Source of the DNA: Acidimicrobiia bacterium
GTDB taxonomy: Bacteria; Actinomycetota; Acidimicrobiia; IMCC26256; PALSA-610
Assembly: GCA_027494135.1 (NCBI GenBank)
Contig: JAOSJK010000023.1
Span: forward strand, 111,235 to 175,234
Length of the DNA stretch: 64,000 nt
Direction of reading: 5' to 3'
In this document: one piece after another, positions 46,392 to 55,619 of the stretch
Numbering within the stretch: position 1 is the stretch's first letter
How the letters are laid out: every line of letters starts with the position of its first letter
Made by a program: the position numbers and the translations under genes
Notes under the pieces: generated by a model
Database searches by the model: none
What the model was told of the DNA's origin: nothing
Seen by the model: the letters and a program-made list of their open reading frames with translations, nothing else

Positions 46392-47567
46392 ATGTCGTAC
46401 GTCGATCTCTCTTCCCCGGAGGTGGTCTCGGATCCCTATCCGATCTACGCCGAGCTTCGGCGCGAAGGTCCCGCGGTACGGGTGGATCCGGAGGGAATGT
46501 GGGCGGTCACGCGCTTCTCGGACGTCGTACAGGTGCTGCGTCGGGTCGACGCCTTCTCGTCGGCTCCGGGGGAGGGGGACCGGGAGCAGCTCTTCGAGAA
46601 GGCCTTCGGCGGGCCGAACATCATCGGGGCCGACAACCCGACCCACGACCGCCTGCGCTACATCATGCAGGGCCGCTTCACGCCCAAGCACCTCGCCAGG
46701 CTCCAGGGGCGGGTGGAGACGCTCAGTCGCGACCTGCTGGCGCAGACCGCAGGAAGCCGCGAGTTCGATCTGGTCTCCTCCTACACGGTGCCGTTGCCCG
46801 TGATCGTGATCGCCGAGCTCCTGGGCGTCGAGGCCGACCGGGTCGACGACTTCAAGCGCTGGTCGAACGCGTTGGTCAAGATCGTGAACGCCGCGCGGGG
46901 CGAGGAGAGGGCAGGGGCGATCGCCGAGGTCGGTGAGCTTGCGACCTACCTGGCAGGCATGGCAGAGAGGCGCCGCCGGGAGCCGGCCGACGACCTGATC
47001 GGAGCGCTGGTGGCCGCAGAGAACCAACCTGGCCGGATCTCACCCGGCGAGGTGCTCTCGTACTGCATCCTCCTGCTCGCGGCCGGGAACGAAACCACGA
47101 CGAACCTGATCGGGGGCATGGTGAATGCCCTGATCCAGAACCCGGATCAGCTCGCTCTGCTGCGGAGGGATCCAGGCCTGATCAAGAACGCGGTCGAGGA
47201 GGGCCTCCGCTACTGCTCGCCCGTCCAGGGGCTCTTCCGCAGGGTCCACGAGCACACCGAGCTAAGCGGGGTCACGATCCCCGCCGGATCTCGGGTCTGG
47301 GTCTGCTACGCGTCCGCCAACCGCGACCCCGACCGATTCGAGAACCCCGACGACTTCGACATCACGCGCGACTGCCGCGGCCACGTGGCCTTTGGTTGGG
47401 GGCTCCACTTCTGCCTGGGGGCCAATCTCGCGCGGCGCGAGGCGCGGGTCGCGATCGAGCACCTGCTTCCGATCCTCGACGAGGTAGGCCTCCGCGATCG
47501 CGTCGAATGGCTTCCCTCCTGGGTGATCCGCGGCCCCCAGGCGCTCCCCTTCGAACGGGCGGCGTGA
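46392..47567 (+). CDS. Cytochrome P450
   Basis: 391 residues, ATG 46392 with CGGAGGAGC upstream. I-helix LLLAAGNETTTNLIGG (AGxET), ExxR in VEEGLRYCSPVQGLFR, and heme loop FGWGLHFCLGANLARREA with the Cys ligand. Soluble bacterial class, needing a separate ferredoxin that is not encoded nearby. Probably hydroxylates the pathway substrate in the same operon as the Baeyer-Villiger-type enzyme. Confidence 0.92.
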   Translation: MSYVDLSSPEVVSDPYPIYAELRREGPAVRVDPEGMWAVTRFSDVVQVLRRVDAFSSAPGEGDREQLFEKAFGGPNIIGADNPTHDRLRYIMQGRFTPKHLARLQGRVETLSRDLLAQTAGSREFDLVSSYTVPLPVIVIAELLGVEADRVDDFKRWSNALVKIVNAARGEERAGAIAEVGELATYLAGMAERRRREPADDLIGALVAAENQPGRISPGEVLSYCILLLAAGNETTTNLIGGMVNALIQNPDQLALLRRDPGLIKNAVEEGLRYCSPVQGLFRRVHEHTELSGVTIPAGSRVWVCYASANRDPDRFENPDDFDITRDCRGHVAFGWGLHFCLGANLARREARVAIEHLLPILDEVGLRDRVEWLPSWVIRGPQALPFERAA

Positions 47568-47620
47568 TCGCCGATCCGGCGAGCGGATCGACGGCGGTGT
47601 CCCTGCGGCGCCGACCGGAT

Positions 47621-48403
47621 TCAGCGGCACTGAAAGCACGGCGTGCGCCGCTCGGCATAGGCGCGGATCCCCTCGCGGGTGTCTTCCGTCTTCATCAGCC
47701 ACGCCTGTTCCACGGCCTCGCGGACGGTGGCTGCCTCGACCCGTTCGGCGAGGCCCTCCCGGAGCGTCGCGCGCATCGACTGGACTGCCAGAGGGGCGGA
47801 TCCGGCGATCTCTGCGGCCAGCGCCAGCGCTGCGTCGCTCACCTCCTCCTGCTTCTCGACGAAGACGTCGGCCAGCCCCAGAGCGACGGCCTCGGCGCCC
47901 TTCACACGTCGGCCGGTGTAGAAAAGGTGCGCGGCCTGCTGGGGCCCGACGAGGCGGGGCAAGGTTTCGGTGAGACCGAAGCCCGCGTGGAAGCCCAACC
48001 GTGCGAAGTTTGCACTGAAGCGGGTCTCGGGGCACGCCACGCGGAAGTCGGCCGCGAGGGCGAGCCCGAGTCCGCCCCCGATTGCCGCTCCATGGACAGC
48101 GGCCACCACGGGCTTCTTCGTTCGGAACAGGCGCACCGCATGCTCGTAGAGGTGGCCCTTGTAGCGTTCGCTCTCCCGGAGCCCCCGACGGAGAAGTTGG
48201 CACCGGCGGAGAACGACTTGCCCTTGGCGGCGAGAACGATCGCGCGGCATTCGGGGACCTCGTCGAGCGCCTCATAGGCGTCCGCGGTCTCTCCGACGAG
48301 CTCGAGGCTGAAGAAATTGTGCGGCGGGTCGCAGAGCCTCGACGAGGGCCACATGGCCGTCGAGCCGGACCCGGATCTTCTCGAAGCGGTCGAAGTCTTT
48401 CAT
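47621..48403 (-). CDS. Enoyl-CoA hydratase/isomerase family protein (two frameshifts)
   Basis: Starts MKDFDRFEKIRVRLDGHVAL at ATG 48403. An extra base at about 48326-48345 moves it to DPPHNFFSLELVGETADAYE and IVLAAKGKSFSAGANFSVGG (oxyanion-hole region); a missing base at about 48176-48188 moves it to RYKGHLYEHAVRLF, VVAAVHGAAIGGGLGLALA and TRFSANFARLGFHAGFGLTE. These are the crotonase signatures. Compensated length about 260 residues, normal. The active-site Glu of FARLGFH/GGLGL regions is not certain. Divergent from the alcohol dehydrogenase. Confidence 0.78.
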
Positions 48404-48471
48404 CCGGCGCTCTCCCCGCGGTCTCGAGCAGCCGGCCGAGCGGCTCCGCGTGTTTCGGGGAATGCTACATT

Positions 48472-48487
48472 GTTTCAGATCAGAAAC
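48472..48487. promoter_or_regulatory. Palindrome between hydratase and dehydrogenase genes
   Basis: GTTTCAGATCAGAAAC has 5-bp arms GTTTC/GAAAC around a GATC centre, in an AT-rich patch between divergent starts (48403 and 48541). It differs from the 32-bp motif used elsewhere, so a different regulator is likely. Confidence 0.45.
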
Positions 48488-48540
48488 GCAACGACACGAG
48501 CGTCGCGAGAGCTACGGCGGAAGCGAGGAGGAGGAGTCGC

Positions 48541-49563
48541 ATGAGGGCGGCGCGGTTCTACGGGCCCGGTGAAGCCCTGCGTATCGAGGAGGTCGACGAT
48601 CCGGAGCCGTCCGCGGGCGGCGCGGTGGTTCGGGTGCGCGGCGCCGGTGTGTGCCACTCGGACCTCCACATCACGCAGGGCGAAGTCCCGCTGCCGCGCA
48701 TACCCCGGGTCCTGGGGCACGAGAATGCCGGCATCGTCGAGAGCGTCGGCTCGGGCGTGAGCGACGTCGCGCCTGGCGACGCCGTGGCAGTGTTCGGAGC
48801 CTGGGGATGCGGCAGCTGCGCGCTGTGCCGAGCCGGTGACGAGAACCTCTGCAACATGCTGGGCTGGCCCGGCATCGGGGTGGATGGTGGTTGGGCGGAG
48901 CTGATCTCCGTACCGGACGTTCGCCATCTGATTCCGCTCGGAGACTTGGATCCCGTCGAGGCGGCACCTCTCACGGACGCGGGGCTGACGCCGTACAGGG
49001 CGATCCGTCGCGCGCTTCCGTACGTCCCTCCCGGCGGCGCGATCTCCGTCGTCGGCGTCGGCGGCCTGGGGCACCTGGCCATCCAGATCGCCCGCGCGAT
49101 CGGTTCCGCACCTCGCGTGATCGCGGTCGATGTCGCGAAGGACAAGCTCGAGGCCGCCCTTGCGCTGGGTGCCGACGAGGCAGTCGAGGCCGGCGGCGAC
49201 GCCGCCGATCGGATCCGCGATCTGACGGGAGGGGAGGGGGTGCACGCGGTGATCGATCTCGTCGGCTCCGACGCCTCCCTCGCCACGGCCGCGGCGTCGT
49301 TGGCGCAGCGTGGCATCGTGGTGCTGGTTGGGATCGCGGGAGGGTCGCTGCCCTTCAAGTTCGCGGGTCTCCCTCCCGAGTGCCTGCTCACGACGAGCGC
49401 CTGGGGGACCCGCTCCGAGCTCGAGGCGCTGCTCGGTCTGGCCGCCCGGGGCCTCGTGCGTGCGCGGGTCGAGCGGCAGCCGCTGGAAGCGGTGAACGAT
49501 GTCCTCGCGCGGCTGCTCGGGGGCGGCGTGGACGGGCGGGTCGTGCTCACGCCGAACGCCTGA
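48541..49563 (+). CDS. Zinc-dependent alcohol dehydrogenase (MDR family)
   Basis: 340 residues from ATG 48541 with GGAGGAG upstream. VRGAGVCHSDLHITQG holds the catalytic Zn Cys, RVLGHENAGIVESVG the His/Glu, and WGCGSCALCRAGDENLC the four structural-Zn Cys residues; VVGVGGLGHLAIQIARA is the NAD-binding loop. Oxidises an alcohol to aldehyde or ketone; could provide the ketone for the Baeyer-Villiger-type enzymes. Intact. Confidence 0.9.
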   Translation: MRAARFYGPGEALRIEEVDDPEPSAGGAVVRVRGAGVCHSDLHITQGEVPLPRIPRVLGHENAGIVESVGSGVSDVAPGDAVAVFGAWGCGSCALCRAGDENLCNMLGWPGIGVDGGWAELISVPDVRHLIPLGDLDPVEAAPLTDAGLTPYRAIRRALPYVPPGGAISVVGVGGLGHLAIQIARAIGSAPRVIAVDVAKDKLEAALALGADEAVEAGGDAADRIRDLTGGEGVHAVIDLVGSDASLATAAASLAQRGIVVLVGIAGGSLPFKFAGLPPECLLTTSAWGTRSELEALLGLAARGLVRARVERQPLEAVNDVLARLLGGGVDGRVVLTPNA

Positions 49564-49626
49564 GCAGTCCCTGGCGGGTCGTCACCCAGGAAGGTGCTGC
49601 CGCCGTGAAAGCTGCCTTCGGGTGGA

Positions 49627-50568
49627 TCAGAGCAGCGGCTTCACCTCCGTGGCGAAGCGCTCGAGCTGGGCCTCGCGCTCCTGGAACGGCCCCGTCATGT
49701 CGAGCACGAAGTGACGCACACCGGCGTCGCGAAACTGGGCGATACGGGTGGCCACGTCCGCGGGCGGGCCGAGGGCGGCGTAGCGCCGCGCCGCCTTCCG
49801 GAAGTCCATCGCGTAGCGCATGCTCAGGTGCTCGGTCGCGGCGTCGAGCGCCCGATCGTAGTCGTCGTCGATCCAGGCGAAGAGCAGGTGCCCCGTGCCG
49901 AGGCGCTCGGGTCTTCGGCCGTGGCGTTCGGCCGAGCGCGCGATCGTCTCGAGGCCCTGCCGGTAGCGCTCCGGCGTCACGACGTAGGAGATCCAGCCGT
50001 CGGCCAGGCGCCCGATCCGCGTGAGTGCCGCCTCGGAGCGCCCACCGCACCAGATCGGCGGCCCCCCGCCCGATGCGGCGTCGGCAGCATCTGCACCTCC
50101 GGAAACGGGTAGAAGTGCCCGTCGTGGGAGACGGTCTTGCCGGTCCAGAGCTTCTTCAGGACCTCGATCCCCTCGCCGAGCCGCGCCCCGCGCTCGCGGA
50201 CGGGAACGCCGCAGACGTCGTACTCCAGCGGAAACTCCCCCCACACCGACGCCGAACACGAAGCGGCCACCCAGGATGCGGTCGAGCGTCGCCACCTGCT
50301 TCGCCACGGGGGTGGGGTGGCGAAGTGGGAGCAGGTACACGGCTGTTCCCACCGTGATGCGCTCGTTGAAGGCGGCGATCAGCTCGAGCTGGAGGAGCGG
50401 ATCGAGGATCGGGACGGGGAACGCCATGTGATCGCCCGTCCAGACCGAGTCGAAGCCATGAGTCTCGGCGAACTCGGCCGTGTGGCGCGCGCCGGTCACG
50501 TCCGGCGCGATCGCCATGAACCCGAACCCCACGCGCTCGTCGAGCGGTAGCGGTGCCGCCGTCGTCAC
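49627..50568 (-). CDS. Luciferase-like (LLM) oxidoreductase (compensating frameshifts)
   Basis: About 313 residues from GTG 50568, overlapping the amidohydrolase stop (GTGA). GFGFMAIAPDVTGARHTAEF, HGFDSVWTGDHMAFPVP, VGTAVYLLPLRHPTPVAKQ and DRILGGRFVFGVGVGG are the family pattern. One extra G in the run at 50236-50241 shifts the frame; the true reading EFPLEYDVCGVPVRERG to YPFPEVQMLPTPHRAG then returns at the run near 50062-50067 to PPIWCGGRSEAALTRIGRLA. Both breaks are in six-base homopolymers. Confidence 0.8.
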   Translation of the reverse strand: MTTAAPLPLDERVGFGFMAIAPDVTGARHTAEFAETHGFDSVWTGDHMAFPVPILDPLLQLELIAAFNERITVGTAVYLLPLRHPTPVAKQVATLDRILGGRFVFGVGVGGVSAGVRRLRRSRPRARGAARRGDRGPEEALDRQDRLPRRALLPVSGGADAADAASGGGPPIWCGGRSEAALTRIGRLADGWISYVVTPERYRQGLETIARSAERHGRRPERLGTGHLLFAWIDDDYDRALDAATEHLSMRYAMDFRKAARRYAALGPPADVATRIAQFRDAGVRHFVLDMTGPFQEREAQLERFATEVKPLL

Positions 50569-51731
50569 GACGGGAGCTCGATCCCGTAGACGCGCGCCGC
50601 GTTCTCGTGGAGGATCTTGCGCTGAACGGTGCGGTCGAGACCCCCCAGGCAGGTCTGCACCTGCTCCTTCACGCCCGGGTAGAGACAGGTCGGGTGCGGA
50701 TAGTCGGTCTCGAACATGATGTTGTCTGCCCCGAGTCGCTCGATGGCGTGGGGAACGTCCTCGTTCTCGAACCAGAACGATGCGTAGATCTGCCGCTGAA
50801 AGTACTCCTTCGGCGTGAGCTCGAGCCCGTCCCGGTCGATCGTGTTCTCGCGCATCTGGTACTCGCAGGCCTCGAGCAGGAACGGCAGCCAGCCTATGCC
50901 GCTCTCCACGGAGACGAAGTTGAGGCGCGGGTAGCGATCGAGCAGACCGCTGAAGATCAGGTTGATCAGACAGCGCATGTTGTTCATGAAGAGGGTCGTG
51001 GAGATGGACGCCAGCACGCGGCCCGTCGACATGCCGGGCCAGATCGAGGCGCCGCCCGAGGTCGGTCCGCCCGAGCCGATGTGGAAGTTGACGGGCATCC
51101 CGAACTCCTGCGCGCGCGACCAGAGCGGGTCCCAGTACGGGTCGCTGAGTGCCGGAAGCCCCCACAGCTCCGGCGAGTCCGTCATGGTGAAGCCCCTCAG
51201 GCCGAGGTCCTTTCTGCAGCGCTCGATCTCCTTCACGCAGAGGTGGATGTCCCAGAAGGGCAGGAGCGCCTGCGGGTAGAGGCGACCGCGCCCCTCCTGC
51301 TGCAGCGCGCCCATGCCGTCGTTGTATCCGGTGACGCAGAAGTTCCGGAGCTCCAGGTCCTGGATCTTCATGATCCCCGCGCCGGCGAACCCGAGGATGT
51401 TCGGATAGAGGATCTGGACGCTGAGCCCGAGATCGTCCATGTGTGCCAGCCGGGGCTTCGCGTAGGAGGCGCCGGGGGTCATCTCCGCGAAACTCTGGAG
51501 CGAGAAGGTCCCGTAGACCTTGTCGCCGTCCTTCTTGATGACGCAGAAGCCCGGGGGGCCCAGCACCGTGTCCCGGTCGACGATCCACTGCTCGTTGCCT
51601 GCGCTGTTCTGGATCACGCGGGGCGCGCGTTCCCGGAGCCGGGCCGGAGCATGGTCGAGCCACAGGCTCGGAGGCTCGGTCAGGTGGGTATCGATGTCGA
51701 TGATCGGCATCTGCGCAAGGGTGGTGTCCAT
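50565..51731 (-). CDS. Amidohydrolase family 2 protein
   Basis: 388 residues, ATG 51731. IIDIDTHLTEPPSLWLDHAP (metal site start), VQILYPNILGFAG, PQALLPFWDIHLCVKEIER, VNFHIGSGG (His), NFVSVESGIGW and IMFETDYPHPTCLYPG (Asp) define the group. Related to decarboxylases/hydrolases of the ACMSD superfamily. It is a clear paralogue of 54453-55619, which lies on the far side of the CaiB pair. Divergent from the first CaiB across a strong palindrome. Confidence 0.85.
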   Translation of the reverse strand: MDTTLAQMPIIDIDTHLTEPPSLWLDHAPARLRERAPRVIQNSAGNEQWIVDRDTVLGPPGFCVIKKDGDKVYGTFSLQSFAEMTPGASYAKPRLAHMDDLGLSVQILYPNILGFAGAGIMKIQDLELRNFCVTGYNDGMGALQQEGRGRLYPQALLPFWDIHLCVKEIERCRKDLGLRGFTMTDSPELWGLPALSDPYWDPLWSRAQEFGMPVNFHIGSGGPTSGGASIWPGMSTGRVLASISTTLFMNNMRCLINLIFSGLLDRYPRLNFVSVESGIGWLPFLLEACEYQMRENTIDRDGLELTPKEYFQRQIYASFWFENEDVPHAIERLGADNIMFETDYPHPTCLYPGVKEQVQTCLGGLDRTVQRKILHENAARVYGIELPS

Positions 51732-51837
51732 CGTCTCTCTCCCGAACTCCTGAGCGTCCTCGAGGACCCGGATGTGAAGAGGCCCGTCGAAAGGCCCGCG
51801 AGGGCCCCTCCAGGAATCCTCGACCGCAGCCTCGCAT

Positions 51838-51869
51838 TTCCGATAGGATAGTACTGTACCCTATCGGAA
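51838..51869. promoter_or_regulatory. Shared 32-bp operator motif (best copy)
   Basis: Arms TTCCGATAGGATA and TACCCTATCGGAA separate by six bases and pair at 12 of 13 positions. It sits 14 bases before the CaiB GTG and between divergent operons. Size and symmetry suit a TetR-type dimer pair or similar repressor; none is encoded in the window. Confidence 0.7.
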
Positions 51870-51883
51870 CTCGAGGAGCCCGC

Positions 51884-53122
51884 GTGAAGTCGTCTGCCCT
51901 CCGGCACATCCGCGTCTGCGACTTCACGGGGCAGCTGGCGGGTGCGGGCTCGACCAAGTGGCTCGCCGCCTTCGGCGCCGAGGTGATCCGCATCGAGGAT
52001 CCGGTCCGCAAGGGTCTGTGGGACATCCTGCGCGCCATGCCGCCCTTCGTGGACGAGCGCCGGGGCCACGACTTCGGAGGTGGCTTCAACAACCACAACG
52101 TGGAGAAGCTGGGCATCACCTTGAACCTCCGCACCGAGCGGGGGCGCGAGCTGCTGGCCGAGATCGTGAAGCGCTCGGACGTCGTGGCCGAGAACTTCGC
52201 GTCCGGCGTGATGGAGCGCCTCGGCTTCGGCTACGAGCGGCTGAGGGAGCTCCGCCCGGACGTGATCTACGTCTCGAACTGCGGCTTTGGCCACACCGGA
52301 CCCTACGCCGCCTACAAGACCTGGGGGCCGATCGTCCAGGCGCTCTCGGGCCTGACCTTCACCTCGGGCCTGTCCGGACGGGAGCCGGCGGGCTGGGGCT
52401 ACTCGTACATGGACCACACGGGCGCCTACTACCAGGCCATCGCCATCCTGCTCGCCCTGGTACACCGCGCGCGCACGGGAGAGGGGCAGTGGGTGGACCT
52501 CTCGTGCACCGAGGCGGGGCTGACGCTCCACGGAGCGGCCCTGCTCGACTACACGGTGAACGGCCGTCCCATGCGTCGGCCGGGCATACCCGACAGCAAC
52601 CGCAGCCAGAGCCCGCGCATGGCGCCCCATGGCGTGTACCCAACAGCCGGCGAGGACCGGTGGATCGCCATTGCGTGCCGCGACGATCGCGAGTGGGCGG
52701 CGCTCGCCGCGCGCATCGACGCGGAGTGGGCGCGCGACTCCCGCTACGCGGGGAGGGACGGTCGGATCGAGCAAGAGGACGAGCTCGATCGGTCCATCGC
52801 AGTCTGGACGCAGGGTCAGGACCGCTTCGCGCTCCAGGAGGAGCTCCAGAAGGCCGGCGTACCCGCGGCGGCCGTACAGCTGCCCGCGGAGAGGATCGAC
52901 GAGGATCCGAGCGTCACGTCCTGGGGTCTCTTCCCGGAGGCGACCCACTCCAAGATGGGTCGCGTACGCGTCGACGGCCTCCCCGTGCACTTCTCGAAGA
53001 CCGACTGGCACATCGAGCACGGTGGCCCGTGCCTGGGAGAGCACAACGAGCGCGTCTACGGGGGTCTGCTCGGCCTCTCGCCGTCCGAGATCGATGGGCT
53101 GCGCGGGGAGGGCGTGATATGA
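51884..53122 (+). CDS. CaiB/BaiF-family CoA-transferase with catalytic Asp
   Basis: Family III CoA-transferase, 412 residues from GTG 51884 (CGAGGAGCC upstream). FGAEVIRIEDPVRKGLWD, NNHNVEKLGITLNLRTERG, RSDVVAENFASGVMERLG and CGFGHTGPYAAYKTWG are family motifs. The nucleophilic Asp fits YSYMDHTGAYYQAIA. GEGQWVDLSCTEAG follows at the expected distance. Overlaps the second CaiB gene (ATGA), which suggests the two act as a heteromer. Confidence 0.87.
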   Translation: MKSSALRHIRVCDFTGQLAGAGSTKWLAAFGAEVIRIEDPVRKGLWDILRAMPPFVDERRGHDFGGGFNNHNVEKLGITLNLRTERGRELLAEIVKRSDVVAENFASGVMERLGFGYERLRELRPDVIYVSNCGFGHTGPYAAYKTWGPIVQALSGLTFTSGLSGREPAGWGYSYMDHTGAYYQAIAILLALVHRARTGEGQWVDLSCTEAGLTLHGAALLDYTVNGRPMRRPGIPDSNRSQSPRMAPHGVYPTAGEDRWIAIACRDDREWAALAARIDAEWARDSRYAGRDGRIEQEDELDRSIAVWTQGQDRFALQEELQKAGVPAAAVQLPAERIDEDPSVTSWGLFPEATHSKMGRVRVDGLPVHFSKTDWHIEHGGPCLGEHNERVYGGLLGLSPSEIDGLRGEGVI

Positions 53123-54406
53123 GCAGCGCAGCCCCGGCCCCCACCGCTCTCGACGGCATCCGCGTGGTCGAGCTCTCGAGCGAGCTGGGTGCCTTCGCGG
53201 GAAAGCTCCTCGCGGACATGGGGGCGGACGTGGTGTGCGTCGAGCCGCCGGAGGGGAGCCCGATGCGCGGCTACGAGCCCTTCCGGTGCGACGTCCCCGA
53301 CCCGGAGGGGAGCCTCTACTGGTGGCACTACAACACCAGCAAGCGTGGCGTGACGCTGGACCTCGACACGGCCTCGGGGCGCGACGCCTTCCGGCGGCTC
53401 GTCGCGACCGCCGACCTGCTGCTCGAGTGCGAGCCGCCCGGCCGTCTCGAGCGGCTGCGGCTGGACCACGACGCGCTGCTTCGCGAGCGCTCGGACCTGA
53501 TCACGGTCTCCCTGAGTCCGTTCGGCTCGCAGGGTCCGCGCAGGGACTGGCTGCTCACCGATCTCACCCTGCTGGCCGGTGGGGGGCCCGTCTGGAGCTG
53601 CGGCTACGACGACCACTCGATCGCGCCCGTCCGCGGCGGTGGGAACCAGGGCTATCAGACCGCCTGCCACTACGCCGTCATGTCGGCACTCACCGCCATC
53701 CTCGTGCGCGAGGCGACGGGCGAGGGACAGCACGTCGGCGTGAGCGCCCACGCGGCCTGCAACGTCACGACGGAGATGGCGTCTTATCACTGGCTGGTGT
53801 CGCGGGGGACCGTGCAGCGCCAGACCGGGCGCCACGCCATGGAGCATCCCACGCTGCCGACGCAGATCGAGTGCGCAGACGGGCGCCACGCGACGACCGG
53901 GGTGCCCCCCAGGACGCCGCCCGAGTTCGCGAGGCTCCATGAGTGGCTCATCGAGCTGGGGCTGGAGGCGGAATATCCCGAGGCGATCTTCCTCCGCATG
54001 GGCGCCGAGCGGGATGGAATCGACCTATCCCAGATCGGAAGCGACGACGAGGTCACCGCCATCTTCGCCGCTGGACGCGAGGCGCTGAACTTCATCGCCT
54101 CCCGGATCTCCGCCTACGACTTCTTCACCGGCGCCCAGCAGCGGGGGATCACCGTAGGCGTGATCTACGCACCCGAGGAGGCGATGGAAGACGAGCACTT
54201 CCGGGCCCGCGGCTTCCCCGTCGCGGTGGAGCATCCCGAGCCTCGGCGCGACCTTCACCTATCCCGGCGCACCCTACGTGTTCGAGAAGACCCCGTGGCG
54301 CATCTCGCGGCGGGCACCCCGACTCGGTGAGCACAACCAGGAGGTCTTCGGGGAGCTCGGATTCTCGACGGCCGAGATCGACACACTTCGAGGGCACGAA
54401 CGCTGA
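53119..54406 (+). CDS. CaiB/BaiF-family CoA-transferase lacking the catalytic Asp
   Basis: About 428 residues, ATG 53119. GIRVVELSSELGAFAGKLLA, MGADVVCVEPPEGSPMRGYE, WHYNTSKRGVTLDLDTASG and GEGQHVGVSAHAAC are conserved, but at the nucleophile position the sequence is GGNQGYQTACHYAVM with no Asp. An extra base at about 54239-54243 shifts the frame; the true end reads LGATFTYPGAPYVFEKTPW to FSTAEIDTLRGHER, stop 54404-54406. Probably a non-catalytic or modified partner of the upstream CaiB, though a different chemistry is possible. Confidence 0.82.
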
Positions 54407-54452
54407 GTCGCGCCAGGCGATCCCACATCATCCACCCAGGAGGCATCCCAGC

Positions 54453-55619
54453 ATGGGCAGCGATCTCTTCGACCGGTTCTCCGTGATCGACGTGGACACC
54501 CACGTCACCGAGCCCGCAGACACCTGGACCTCGCGGGTATCGAAGAAGTGGGGCGACAAGATCCCGCGACTGGTGCGCCTGGGCGAGAAGGACGTCTGGG
54601 TCGTGAACGGCGAGGTGGCGGGCGCCCCGGGCGCCTTCACCATGGCGGGCTTCGACGGGACGCTGCCCGAGTGCCGCGACACGCTCGACGACTGCCCTCC
54701 GAGCGCATTCGACGCCGCCGCGCGGCTCGAGCACATGGACCGGGAGGGGATTCGCGCGCAGGTGCTCTATCCGAACGTGGGAGGCTTCGGCTCCGGGCGG
54801 TTCCTCTCGCTCGGTGAGCCCGAGCTCATGCTCGAGTGCGTCCGCGCCTACAACGATTTCCTCACGGAGTGGACGAGTGCCGACCCGGAGCGGCTGCTGC
54901 CGGTGACCGCGATGCCCTTCTGGGACGTGGCCGCGATGGTGAAGGAGATCCAGCGCTGCGCCGATGTGGGTCACCGCGCGGTGCTCTTCCCCAACGTCCC
55001 CGAGACCTACGGTCAGCCGCGGGTCGCCGATCGGCACTGGGATCCTGTATGGGCGGCGGCACAGGAGGCGGGCCTCCCGATCAGCTTCCACATCGGCGGC
55101 GGCGACATCAGCGGCCTCATGAGGGACGAGGTCGGCATGGGCTTCAAGGCCAACTTCGGCCGCGTCTCGTCGCTGATCTTCGTCGAGAACGCCCAGTGCA
55201 TCGCCGACCTGATCTTCGGCGGAGTCTGCCACCGCTTCCCGGACCTCGAGTTCGTCTCCGTCGAGAGCGACGTCGGCTGGCTGCTGGGACTGCTGGAGGC
55301 GTTCGACTGGCAGTGGCGGAACAGCGGGATTCGCGACGAGCATCCCGAGTACGAGCTGCTTCCCAGCGAGTACTTCGAGCGGCAGATCTACGGCTGCTTC
55401 TGGTTCGAGAACGAGGGCGCTCGGCGGGCGATCGAGCGCTTCCCCGGAAACGTCCTCTACGAGACCGACTTCCCGCACCCGACCTGCATGGCGCCGGGTC
55501 CGCGGATGCCGGCCGAGCACCCGCGGGTCTACGCCCAGCGCGTCCTCGGCGATCTTCCGGACGAGGCGCTCCAGAAGGTGCTCCACGACAACGCGGCGGC
55601 GCTCTACGGGCTCGCCTGA
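54453..55619 (+). CDS. Amidohydrolase family 2 protein (paralogue)
   Basis: 388 residues, ATG 54453, CCAGGAGG upstream. SVIDVDTHVTEPADTW, VLYPNVGGFGSGRF, LPVTAMPFWDVAAMVKEIQR, ISFHIGGGDISG, LEFVSVESDVGWLLGL and VLYETDFPHPTCMAPG mirror the protein at 50565-51731 along the whole length. Shares a base with the next start (TGATG). Likely a decarboxylase or C-C hydrolase on a pathway intermediate. Confidence 0.85.
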   Translation: MGSDLFDRFSVIDVDTHVTEPADTWTSRVSKKWGDKIPRLVRLGEKDVWVVNGEVAGAPGAFTMAGFDGTLPECRDTLDDCPPSAFDAAARLEHMDREGIRAQVLYPNVGGFGSGRFLSLGEPELMLECVRAYNDFLTEWTSADPERLLPVTAMPFWDVAAMVKEIQRCADVGHRAVLFPNVPETYGQPRVADRHWDPVWAAAQEAGLPISFHIGGGDISGLMRDEVGMGFKANFGRVSSLIFVENAQCIADLIFGGVCHRFPDLEFVSVESDVGWLLGLLEAFDWQWRNSGIRDEHPEYELLPSEYFERQIYGCFWFENEGARRAIERFPGNVLYETDFPHPTCMAPGPRMPAEHPRVYAQRVLGDLPDEALQKVLHDNAAALYGLA

